Notes under the pieces: model-generated | Told to the model about the DNA's origin: nothing | Databases searched by the model: none | The model's input: only the letters and a program-made list of their open reading frames with translations | Translations under genes and position numbers: made by a program | Part shown: positions 12,217-22,298 of the stretch, piece after piece | Layout: each line of letters opens with the position of its first letter | Numbering within the stretch: position 1 is the stretch's first letter | Source of the DNA: Septoria linicola | Lineage: Eukaryota; Ascomycota; Dothideomycetes; Mycosphaerellales; Mycosphaerellaceae | Length of the DNA stretch: 64,000 bases | Reading direction: 5' to 3' | NCBI GenBank assembly: GCA_024114885.1 | Contig: CP099430.1 | Span: forward strand, 496,001-560,000

Positions 12217-12221
12217 TACTA
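12217..12221. repeat. Copia-1 target-site duplication, right (TACTA)
   Basis: This is the second copy of the perfect 5-bp duplication at 5,915-5,919. Confidence 0.96.
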
Positions 12222-15200
12222 TATATTAAGGAATCGAGAAGCTACCTTTACGTAGGACTTTATATATTTAAGCCGAATTAATCCTAATATTGCTCTACTA
12301 TAGAAGATTCGGATAGTTCCTTACGAGCTATAGTAGTATCTAGGCTTCAAGCTAAACCTATCTCTACGGTATGTCGTAGAAGATATACTAAGATAACGAA
12401 TCCAAGCTAGAACTCTTAAGCTATACTATAGTGTCTATCGAAACCCGTACTTCCTTATTAGTAAGAAGACAGAGGTAGATAAGCTAAAGAAGTATCGGTT
12501 AATTAACGTAGCTTAGAAGTTTAATCAAGTCACCGTAAGAGATTCGAACTTGCTACCCGACGCTAAGAGTTTCTCTAAGGACTTTACCGGTTATACGCTA
12601 GCCTCGTTAGTTAATATCTTCTCTAGATATAACTAAATCCTACTCGATAAATTATATAGAGACCTTATAGGCTTCGACTTACTACTAGGACTGTTACGGT
12701 AGACAACGTTACTATAAGGAGCTACGAATTCTATTACCTAGTTCGTTCGTATTATTAATCAAGTGCTTATAGAGCATGTCTCGTATAAGGCACGGCCGTT
12801 CCTTAATAATGTCGGTATTAAAGAGCCTAAGACGAAGTACGATAGTAAAGAGGTTAAACCTAGCCTCCGCCGTTACGTTATTAAACATATTATAGCTATA
12901 GACGACGTTCTCTATAACATAGAACGAGCTAATATAATAGTAGCTTTTAATAAGCTATAGCTCTATTACGAACAGTTAGTAATCGTTAGCTACCTTACTA
13001 GTATTAATAGTCGCTATCTAGACTTCGTAAGAGTAGTAAAGATTAAGAAATAGCCGACGCTAGAGAATTAGAAGAAGGTTCGAATCTTCCTCGGCGTAGT
13101 TACGTACTACCGCGTCTAGGTTAAAGGTTTTACGATTATCCTTACTCTACTATTCAAGCTCTTATAGAAGGATACTAAGTTTTAATAGACTGCCGAATAC
13201 TAACTAGCTAAAGACGTCGTCTTAAAGGCACTAGTTTCAGCCCTAGCCCTAGTTACTCTTGACTTTAGAGAAGGAGTAGGACTTATTGTCGTAGGTATAG
13301 ATTCGAGTAGTAAAGGTTAGGGATATACGCTTTCTTAATATAATCGAGACGAGCTACTTCTTCGTTATCTAGTTCGATATAAGTCCGGCCTATTTAACCC
13401 GGTAGAGGTTAAGTACGATACTAGGAAGCGCGAATACCTTAGTATACTAAAGGTATTAAAGAAGCTAAAACTATAGCTGTTTAGAGTATACTTCTAACTA
13501 GAGATTGATATAAATACCCTTGTTTACTAGCTTAATAAGGCTGCCTCTAATTTACCGAATATAGTAATAACGCGCTAGCTAGTATAGATCTACCTCTTCG
13601 ACTTTAACGTTATATATGTTCCTAGTAAGAAGTATATAGCTTCGGATTCGTTATTAAGGAAGCCTATTACGCCTGAAGATATAGAGGCTATAGAATAGGA
13701 AGAAGACGTAGATCTAATAATTAACGAACAATTCTTCGATACCTTTTACGTTAACGCTTTCTCCGTATAGGTGATTTAGAGCGAGCTGCCTATAATTAAT
13801 AGGATCTACTCTTAGGAGTTAATAAATATCGCTTTCGTGCTTATATAGATATAAAGACCTAAGGGAGTTTCTAATAACGAGTATAAGCGGTTAAAGAAGA
13901 AGTGCCGGCTGTTTTATATTAAGAACAACTAGCTCTAGCGCTAAGAGCAAGTAGCTAGACCTCTATAGCGAGTTGTCGATAAACCTAAAGCACGAGCTCG
14001 TATTATTAAGGTATACTATTATGAGAACGGTTATCGTAGCGCTAAACAGACGTATAATCTTATCTAGAAACGATAGTAGTAGGATAGGGTTTAGGCTTAG
14101 ATTTCGCTCGCTATTCGGTAATATACTATTTATAGTCTTTAGTATAAGAGACAGGTACCTAGAGAACTATAGATCCCGCTCTAAGTTACGGTCAGCTAAC
14201 GGTAGTATATCGATAGCTTACATATCTCGAAGAACTGTTCGTTAATAGTTATGTACGAATCTCTATCGCGCTAGCTAGAAGCACGTATATTCTAGTACCT
14301 AGCGAAGAGTATCTCCTTAGTATAGATAGTAAGGTTTATATAGGAAGAGATCTTTTACTAGTAGGGTGCCGCTATAGAAGTTATTCTCGATAACTATAAG
14401 ACTAACCTTAGTAATATAGAGAAGCTACTACTATCGTATAGTATTAAACGTATTAACATTTCGCCGTACTACCCTTAGTCTAACGCTATCGTTAAAGTCG
14501 GCTATAAGACAATATTAGACGCTTGCTTAAAGCTCTCTAATAGCGGCCTTTATACGATTCGTAACTATATTCCGGCGGTTCTATAGATAGAGAGAACGAT
14601 AATAGTCTCTACTACCGGCCTAATACTATCGGAGGTAATAATTAGGCGTGACGTAGTACTACTAATCGAGCTAGAACACTATACCTTCCGGATTATAGAT
14701 TAGAGTAAGGTCAAGACTAGAGTAGAGCTTCTTACGATTCGAGCTCAAGTCCTAGAAGCTATAGAAACGACTATAGAAGAAAGACGACTACGTTAATAGC
14801 GTCTCCGAGAACAGAACAAGGCGTACTTCGATAAACATCGCTATACGGACCTTACTATACTAAAGGAAGGAGATCTCGTATTAGTATACTACTCTAAGTT
14901 AAAAACTAGCTTCTTCTATAAGCTTACGTTTAGGTAGGAAGGCCCTTTTAGAGTATCTAAAGTGTTATAGGAAGGTATATCGTATAAGCTTAAGGAACTA
15001 GATAGCTTAAAACGAGAGTATATCTATAAGAGGATAGACCTTAAGAAATATATCTTTCTATAAGAAAACCTAAAGCTAGTTCCGGATTAGGTTAAACTAG
15101 AAGAAATACCGCTACTAATAGAGAAGGTTATAGAACTAGGACTTCTACCTAGGTACAAGTATCTATAGATCTTTATTAGTAAGCTATTAGTAATAACTTA

Positions 15201-15330
15201 AGAAGAAAGAGAGAGTTATATACGCTAGCTACTAACGGAGCTTAAAGAAGAAGTAGAAGACTTAGTAAGCTAAAGGCTAAAGCTAGCCTAGCGGAGCTAA
15301 AGAAGTAGAAATTCGATAGGCGATACTTGA

Positions 15331-16534
15331 TTAGAGATATAAGCTAAGATCTAGCTACTAAAGCCTAGCCTCTACTATAAAAGAGCTAATCTTCCTAAGT
15401 CTGTACTATCCTAAGTACTTCTTTTATTCCTAGAGCTACTATCGAGCTCTAATCTAAGCTTCCCGAGCTCCTCTTTTACTAGATTAGTAAGAATCTAGCT
15501 AATCCTAGCTGTCCCGACGCTGTTTTCTATAGCTAAGATAAGTATCTATATAGCTAGTTACTCCTCTAAGCTTAACTTTTAAGTATAGACTTTGTGTCTA
15601 CTAGCTAACCTACTATCCCGCTCCTTTTTCTAAGTCCCGAGCCTACTATCGCTATAAAAGTTAGCTGTCCTAAGCTGCTTTCTACTACTAGGTCTCAAAA
15701 TCTAAGCTAGATCTATACTCTCGAAGCTCTTTTCTACTAGCGATTTCTAAGGTTAGTACTACGATCTGTCTTCCTAGAGCCCTTTTCTATTACTAATCGA
15801 CGAGTAAGATAATGATTTTCTATCCTAAGGGCCTTTCTACTACTAATTTTCGCCTAACTAAAGGAATTACTAAAAATGTTAGTTTCTAGTAGAGAGTTCT
15901 TAAAGTTTAAGGTTTTTTAGCCTACCTAGAGGCGAAGGAGCTTGAATCTTTAGCGATAGTAGCTCTAATAGCTCCTTTCTAGCTATTGATTATAGCGCTA
16001 GCGGTCTCTTACGATATAGAAAGCGCGATCTAGTAAGTCGACTAGGTATACGAAAAATAAGGCTCTTTTAAGTTAGTAGGAGTAACGACGACGATATCTA
16101 AGTCTTAGTCCTCGTTAGCGATAGTAAGGTATATACTACGATAGTTAGTAGTAGCGTTAGTAGTATACGACGGCTACGGAAGCGTTAAGGTAAAGTGAAC
16201 TTTTAGTTATCTTTTTAAACGATAACTAAAACCTTACGTAACTAAGCTCTACGTATAGACCCCTAATCCTAATAGTAGTTACGCTACTACGATAAGGTAT
16301 ATAATTAGACTACTTTCACGCTCTAAACGATCTCTTCTTCCTTATTAACTATTAATTAGTTACTATAGAGCCTTACTTCTATTAAGTTCGATTCTTATCT
16401 TTCGTTACTACCTAGTAACGCTATACAGCTGTTTGTGTACGTAAGCGGTAACTAATATAATAGAAAACTCTATAACCGGTTACGCGCCTAACCCTCCTCG
16501 CTATTTAAGTTACTTATTACTAGTTACGCGCTTT
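15331..16534 (+). other. Gypsy-A1 spacer between pol and ORF3
   Basis: This 1.2-kb stretch shows no convincing frame. Its first part (about 15,370-15,520) holds one unit of a degenerate repeat built on AGCTCTAGGAATAAAAGAAG (antisense sense of writing). Other copies hold more units: about two in A3 (47,800-48,020) and three or more in each A2 unit (21,350-21,625 and 22,800-23,080). Palindrome P3 at 16,201-16,231 and the run before ORF3 close the spacer. Part of it is duplicated in A2. Confidence 0.7.
16201..16231. repeat. palindrome P3, ahead of ORF3
   Basis: This is a hairpin with 11-base perfect arms, TTTTAGTTATC and GATAACTAAAA, around an AT-rich centre. It lies 303 bases before the ORF3 ATG. 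Counterparts are at 20,637-20,667 (A2) and 48,721-48,749 (A3). Confidence 0.8.
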
Positions 16535-19500
16535 ATGTCGCCCTAAGCTACTAGCACGACTAATTAAAGACGTTCTCTTTCTCTATCGCGTATAAAGAAC
16601 AAGACTTCCCCTTTCTAGCGTTCTTTAACGCCTAAACGCTTATTAAGACCGGCGCTTTCGCCTTCTGTCTCGCCTATTCGAAGTCCTATACAAGAACTAC
16701 CTAGATAAGATTCTCTAAAGAAAAGACGAAAAATAGCTTCTTTAAGTTCTATATAAGGTATAGCGCTCGCTTATATTAATCGCGAAGGCTCTATCGTTAG
16801 CTTCTAGTCTTTAAGCGGACCTCTTACTAGTATAACGAATCTTAATAACGCTACCGAAGCTATTCTGTCGCTAGAGACTCTATAAGAATAAGAAGAGAGT
16901 ATCGACTTAGTACTTAAGTAAGTCGAGGAAGCGAACGATAGAATGAAGATCGGTGTGTTTAACTTCTTTGAACGCCTCTTAGCTAAGATTTTGCCGAAGC
17001 ACCTTAACGCGTAGAGCGTAAAGCGCGATAATATAAAGAAGATACGCTAAGAAGGCCGAGACTTAGTAAAGGAGAGAAACTTAATTTAGTAGTAGCTACG
17101 TATAGAGTTTAGGTACAAGTAGAACTTCCTCTTCCTTAACTAAGTCTTATATAATAAAGAGATACTTAGGAACCTTTGTTAATAGTTAAATAAGTATAAA
17201 GGCGTCTTCGAAGAGAGCGAGCCTAAAGACTAGGTTTTCTCAGCGTAGTAAAAGTAAGATCGTTTCTATTAGTAGGTAGCGAATATATTCTCTCGTAGCT
17301 AGCACTTTTAGCTATAGAGGAGTAAGAAGACTCCTAGCTCGTAAGGCTTAGGCTTTATTAACACGAACTTAGATAGGAGACGCTACTAGAACAAGTTTAA
17401 GGCGGAGCTCTCGTAGGTCGACGTGTTTAGCCGTAAGATAAGAGAAGCGCGCCTAGAGGCGAGCTATAGACTTAATTAGTACGGATTTATAGTCAAGCTT
17501 ACTAAAGGAGAGACCTTTGAAGAACCGACCTATATATTCCTAGTAGTAGAGAAACAGCCCTTAATATCCTATAGACTATTACCTCCTCCCGGAAATCCAA
17601 GATCTAATAGAAGACCCTCTTCCTCTACGCCTAAGGGCCTATCCTTATCTAGTCCTACTCGAAACTCTAGTTAAGAAGGAGAAGAAGAAGGTAATTTGCT
17701 TACGACTCCGGAGCCTCGCCTTAGAGATTCTATATCGCCTAGTACTATATAGAGGCTAAAAGCCTAATTAGAGAAGTTAACGCTAAGCTCTACGAAGAAG
17801 CCTACGCCCGTCCTTCGTAAGAGCGGGAGGCTTACTAGAATTCGCGCTAGAGAAACTATTACTAACTCGATCGAGACTTCTCCTATACTAAGCGCTTTAG
17901 GCGATAGCGATCCTATATAAGACTAAGTATTACCTACGACGGAGCCGCTACCGGGTTTATAACGCCTATCGCTAATCGTGCTAGAAGATAATAGTAGAAT
18001 AGAGCTAGAGAGCGACTCGGAGCCTAATCTACGTTACTAGGCTTATACGAAGGATAGTATTACCTCCGAGGTCTATTACTATATAATCGTTAGCGGTACT
18101 CTTAAAGAGGTCGATAATGTCTAGGAGAAGAAGAAAGTAGCTAAGAGCTACGCTTTAATTAATGTTCTTCTATATCTTAGCTAGCCTCTTTATAAAGAAT
18201 ATATAGCTAAGATAGGTAATACTATAGATTTAAAGCTACCGAAGATAGCTAACGTAACGTATACCCTCTACTAACGTATTATTTAGATAGGTAGTATAGC
18301 CGATCTCTAAGCCCTTATCGCCTAGAATACTTAAAACTAGACGTAGTTTAAGCTAGAAGCGAATACTTTCTTCTCTAAGCCTATAGGACGTACTCGTTAT
18401 AGTAAGAAGGGTACTAATACTTAAGAGCTAGAGGACGATATTAACGCCCTAATACGTAAGATAGGTAGAAGCTACCTTAGACCCTTTTAGTTCTCCGCGA
18501 CCGAGGTAGACTTGAAGGTTACTTCTAACGTCTGTTAGAGAGTTTGAGAGCTCTTAGACTACGACAGTAATAAGGGTACCTAGACCGATCACGGCTTCCT
18601 CTTTTATTCTCCTTCTACTAGAGGCCTATTTTAGATCCTAGACTCTTTACTCGAAGCTATACGGTATGAGTTTGTAGTATATCGATAGTATAACACAGCT
18701 GTTAGTTAGTATAGTTAGTCTCGTAGTATATAGTACTCGCTATCCTAATAGCTTCTTCGCTAATATCCTTTACTATAGCTATACTAGCTAGTTACTACTC
18801 TATATACGACCGTTAAGTGCGTAGCCTACCTATCTACCGCCTTTTACATCTTCGACGATAAGGCAGGTTCTAACTACCCTAATAGCTTCTAGTATATCGC
18901 CTTAAACAAGAATATACTACTTAAGGAGAAGGGCCTTAATTAGGTTTAATTTACGATCTCTCTAGACGATACCGGTAATAGAAGACGACTTTTACTAACC
19001 TTAGACACGATTAGTAACAGGCTCTTTGACTCTAAGGAGGCAAAGTAGCTAGCGAGGCGTATTATCGCTAATAAGTAAAGCTACGGTACGGGCTTCGTCG
19101 AGACTATACCTCTAGTAATTATCGACGAAATAAAAGCTAATCTCAAGCTTAGTTAGAAGAACCCTTATACTAATATAGGCTCGCTAGTCATTTCGTACCT
19201 CTATATCCCTTAGCGGTATACTCGTATAGGCGAAGAGTATCGTATAATTCTAATAGTGTTTCTAGCCTACCCTAATAGTCGTACGTTAGATAAGCTGCCT
19301 AATAGTAATTATATTAACGTTCCTACGGTCTATAGCGTATATCTCTACCGCGAGCGGATACCCTTTATAGCTTCTAGTACTATGTACCCTATACGAGCGA
19401 CAAAGCCTTTCGCTATAGAGGTACTATTAACCGGCCTAGGCCCGATTTCCGACGCCTTAGTAGGCTAAGTTCTATAGGCGGATTAGGTAGTAAGTATAGA

Positions 19501-19759
19501 AATAAAGAAGCTCTTTAGTATAAGTAAGGAGGAGTTCAAGGTCTATATAGCTAAGTAGTAGACTATAGCTGAAGCTTAATTCGATACTACCTACGCTATA
19601 GCTATAGACATTAAGGAGCAGGTATTTAGCGAAGCTAGCTTTATAAGCGCGGATAGTAACTTAGAAGTGTTAGTATCGAAGAAGAGAGAGGCCGTTCCTA
19701 AGAAGATCCCTAAGGATATAGTAGAAGAGTAGCGTCTAGCGAATAATAATCGGATCTAA
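16535..19759 (+). pseudogene. Gypsy-A1 ORF3, unrecognised 1,074-codon protein
   Basis: One frame runs from ATG 16,535 to TAA 19,757-19,759 with only RIP-type stops and no frameshift. I do not recognise it. The N-terminus (residues 1-60) is rich in Ser, Pro and Arg (MSPQATSTTNQRR, then SLTPKRLLRPALSPSVSP). Residues 110-230 look helical and charged (GVFNFFERLLAKILPKHLN). A Ser/Pro-rich stretch follows at about 350-480. The C-terminal third is the best preserved and includes the open segment 19,256-19,468 (EYRIILIVFLAYPNSRTLDK). I see no signal peptide, membrane span, RT or nuclease motif, so nothing supports an envelope protein. A2, A3 and apparently A4 carry the same region, so it belongs to the family. 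The TAA may be a mutated CAA, with the true stop slightly downstream. Confidence 0.75.
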
Positions 19760-19773
19760 GAAGGTGTTTTTAG

Positions 19774-19798
19774 TAGTTATCGTTAGAAAAGGTAACTA
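19774..19798. repeat. palindrome P4, after ORF3
   Basis: This imperfect member of the P1 family has left arm TAGTTATC and right arm GGTAACTA. It begins 15 bases past the ORF3 stop. The A3 counterpart is at 52,281-52,304. Confidence 0.6.
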
Positions 19799-19906
19799 TT
19801 TAATAGGCCTCTAATTAAAAGTTTAATAGACTTTAATAGAAAAACTAGCTGGTTTTAAGTAATTCTAAGTAAGATCTATAGGTAGTTAGGTGTCTAGTCA
19901 GATACT

Positions 19907-19919
19907 AAGGAAGGGAGGA
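19907..19919 (+). other. Gypsy-A1 polypurine tract
   Basis: AAGGAAGGGAGGA lies next to the 3' LTR, the normal place for plus-strand priming in LTR retrotransposons. A3 has AAGAAAAGGAGGA at 52,413-52,425. Confidence 0.8.
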
Positions 19920-19920
19920 T

Positions 19921-20197
19921 TAGTAAGGTAAAGGCCTACCTATATGCCGTGCTTAGTAGTTTTAGTATAAAAGCAAGGTAGTAGCTCGTTTCTAAGATAG
20001 AAATGTTTACTCTACTTGATTAAATCAATGTCCTACGGTCCTAGTATATAGCTCTTAGTCCTAGGGCTACTATTTTGAGCTCGTTACTACCGTTCAATTA
20101 ACGTATTATAAGACTATTACTCTTCGAACAGGTCTTGTTCTATAGCGACCGCTCTTATACCTGCCTAGAGGGTTAGTATTAGGGTAGTTATTATCTA
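19921..20197 (+). repeat. Gypsy-A1 3' LTR
   Basis: This is the partner of the 5' LTR at 814-1,090. It carries T where the 5' copy has C at several CpA sites, so this end is slightly more RIP-mutated. Confidence 0.9.
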
Positions 20198-20200
20198 TTA

Positions 20201-20334
20201 GTAGAAGGCGAAAACGCTAGTCTTAATAAGCGTTTAGGCGTTAAAGAACGCTAGAAAGAGGAAGTCTTATTCTTTATACGCGATAGAGAAAGAGAACGTC
20301 TTTAAATAGTCGTATTAGTAGCTTAGAGCGATAT
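20201..20334 (-). pseudogene. Gypsy-A2 ORF3, 5' end
   Basis: This is the N-terminal coding end of ORF3 in A2, interrupted by Gypsy-A1 and resuming at 813 leftwards. The start codon position (20,332-20,334) reads ATA where A1 has ATG. About 130 bases are visible on this side, covering the Ser/Arg-rich N-terminus. Confidence 0.75.
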
Positions 20335-20636
20335 AAAGCGCGTGACTAGTAACGAGTAACTTAAATAGTAAGAAGAGTCGGGCGCGTAACTAGTTAAAGA
20401 GTTTTCTATTATATTAGTTACTACTTACGTATATAAATAGCTATATAGCGTTACTAGGTAGTAACGAAAGATAAAAACTAAACTTAATAGAAGTAAGGCT
20501 CTATAGTAACTAATTAATAGTTAATAAGGAAGAAGAGATCGTCTAGAGCGTAAAAGTAGTCTAATTATATACCTTATCGTAGTAGCGTAACTACTATTAG
20601 GATTAGGGGTCTATATATAAGGCTTAGTTACGTAAG

Positions 20637-20667
20637 TTTTAGTTATTATTTAAAAAGATAACTAAAA
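20637..20667. repeat. palindrome P3 in Gypsy-A2
   Basis: This is the antisense counterpart of 16,201-16,231. The arms TTTTAGTTAT and ATAACTAAAA are still clear, with small differences in the centre. Confidence 0.75.
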
Positions 20668-20850
20668 GTTTACTTTACCTTAACGCTTCTATAGCCGTCG
20701 TATACTACTAACGCTACTACTAACTACTATAGTATATACCTTACTATCGCTAACGAGGACTAAGACTTAGATATCGTCGTCGTTACCTCTACTAACTTAA
20801 AAGAGCCTTATTTTTTATATACCTAGTCGACTTACTAGATCGCGCTTTCT

Positions 20851-22298
20851 ATATCGCGAGAGACTACTAGCGCTATAATTAATAGCTAGAAAGGAGCTAT
20901 TAGAGCCGTCGTTACTAAAGATTCAAGCTTCTCTACCTTTATATAAGCTAAAAAACCTTAAACTTTAAGAATTCTCTACTAGAAACTAATATCTTTAGCG
21001 ATTCCTTTAGTTAGGCGAAAATTAGTAGTAAAAAGATCTTTAGAATAGATAACTCTTATCTTTCTTCTTTAATTAGCGATAGAAAAAGGCTCTAGGAAGG
21101 TAGATTATAGTACTAACCTTAGAAATCGCTAGTAGAAAAGAGCTTCGAGAGTATAGGTCTAGCTTAGATTTTAAGACCTAGTAGTAGAAAGTAGCTCGGG
21201 ATAGCTAACTTTTATAGCGATAGTAGGCTTAGGACTTAGAAAAAGGAGTAGGATAGTAGGTTAACTAGTAAATATAGAATCTATACTTAAAAGTTAAGTT
21301 TAAGAGAGTAACTAGCTATATAGATACTTATCTTAGCTATAGGAAATAGCGTTAGAATAGTTAGGATTAGCTAGATATCTACTAATCTAGTAAAAGAAAA
21401 GCCTAGGAGGCTTAGATTAGAGCTCGATAGTAGCTCTAGGAATAAAAGAAGTATTTAGGATAGCTAATATTTAGCTAGATTTCTACTAGTCTAATAAATT
21501 ATAAGCTTAGGAAGCTCTAATTAGAGCTTAATAGTAGCTTTAAGACTAAAAGAAGCGCTTAGGATAGTTAGATTAGAGCTCTAGGAATAAAAGAAGCGCT
21601 TAGGATAATATAGACTTAGGAAGATTAGCTCTTTTATAGTAGAGACTAGGCTTTAGTAGCTAGATCTTAGCTTATACTTCTAATTAAGTATCGCCTATCG
21701 AATTTCTACTTCTTTAGCTCCGCTAGGCTAGCTTTAGCCTTTAGCTTACTAAGTCTTCTACTTCTTCTTTAAGCTCTATTAGTAGCTAGCGTATATAACT
21801 CTCCTTTTCTTATTAAGTTATTACTAATAGCTTACTAATAAAGATCTATAGATACTTATATCTAGGTAGAAGTCCTAGTTCTATAACCTTCTCTATTAGT
21901 AGTAGTACTTTTTCTAGTTTAACCTAATCTAGAACTAGCTTTAGGTTTTCTTATAGAAAGATATATTTTTTAAGGTCTATTCTCTTATAGATATACTCTC
22001 GTCTTAAGCTATCTAGTTCCTTAAGCTTATACGATATATCTTCCTATAAGACTTTATATACTCTAAAAGAGCCTTCTTACTTAAATATAAGCTTATAGGA
22101 GAAGCTAGTTTTTAACTTAGAGTAGTATACTAATATAAGATCTCCTTCCTTTAGTATAATAAGGTCTATATAGCGATATTTATCGAAGTACGCCTTATTC
22201 TATTCTTAGAGACGCTATTAATATAGTCGTCCTTCTTCTATAGTCGTTTCTATAGCTTCTAGAGCTTAAGCTCGAATCGTAAGAAGCTCTACTCTAGT
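20851..22298 (-). repeat. 1.45-kb tandem duplication in Gypsy-A2, unit 1
   Basis: This unit equals 22,299-23,757 apart from RIP transitions and small indels. It corresponds to A1 14,714 to about 16,018, that is the C-terminal end of integrase, the pol stop and most of the spacer. Both units share the boundary sequence ATATCG...GAGACTACTAG at one end and CTCTACTCTAGT at the other. In transcriptional order this is the second unit and gives a detached copy of the pol tail ending at 21,684-21,686. Confidence 0.88.

Larger units (their letters stand above)
4973..15330 (+). pseudogene. Gypsy-A1 ORF2 (pol): RT, RNase H, integrase; split by Copia-1
   Basis: The frame begins near P2 with no ATG visible, crosses the Copia-1 insertion in register, and ends at TGA 15,328-15,330. 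The N-terminal 310 codons have no recognised domain. RT: RNPYFLISKKTEVDKLKKYR (12,448-12,507), then NIFSRYNQILLD, then PFLNN at 12,796-12,810. The last is the catalytic FLDD, with both Asp codons now Asn. RNase H lies at about 13,180-13,670, with FDFNVIYVPSKKYIASDSL near its end. Integrase lies at about 13,930-14,900, with INISPYYP and SNAIVKVGY; the catalytic Glu reads Lys at 14,494-14,496. The tail includes GDLVLVYYSKLK. No chromodomain is visible. The order and motifs match RT proteins common in fungal gypsy elements. Confidence 0.92.
814..20197 (+). mobile_element. Gypsy-A1, complete large Ty3/gypsy retrotransposon
   Basis: This is a full element with two 277-bp LTRs, a leader of about 0.9 kb, ORF1 (gag/protease), ORF2 (RT-RNase H-integrase), a 1.2-kb spacer, an extra ORF3, a purine tract and the 3' LTR. 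Copia-1 (5,920-12,216) is inserted in ORF2; removing it leaves about 13.1 kb, large for a fungal gypsy element. The domain order RT, RNase H, integrase defines it as Ty3/gypsy. It lies inside the ORF3 of an older antisense copy, Gypsy-A2. It is the least RIP-damaged of the four family-A copies, keeping several CpA/TpG sites and true ATG and TGA codons that are ATA and TAA elsewhere. Its frames are therefore the best template for the family. Confidence 0.93.

Noticed and set aside
13973..14245. Open frame of 90 codons starting with ATG
   Set aside because: It is out of register with the integrase reading frame that runs through the same bases (frame of 13,969); its protein has no family features.
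16535..19759. ORF3 as an envelope gene
   Set aside because: No signal peptide, furin-like site, fusion peptide or membrane span is visible, so the envelope label would rest only on position.
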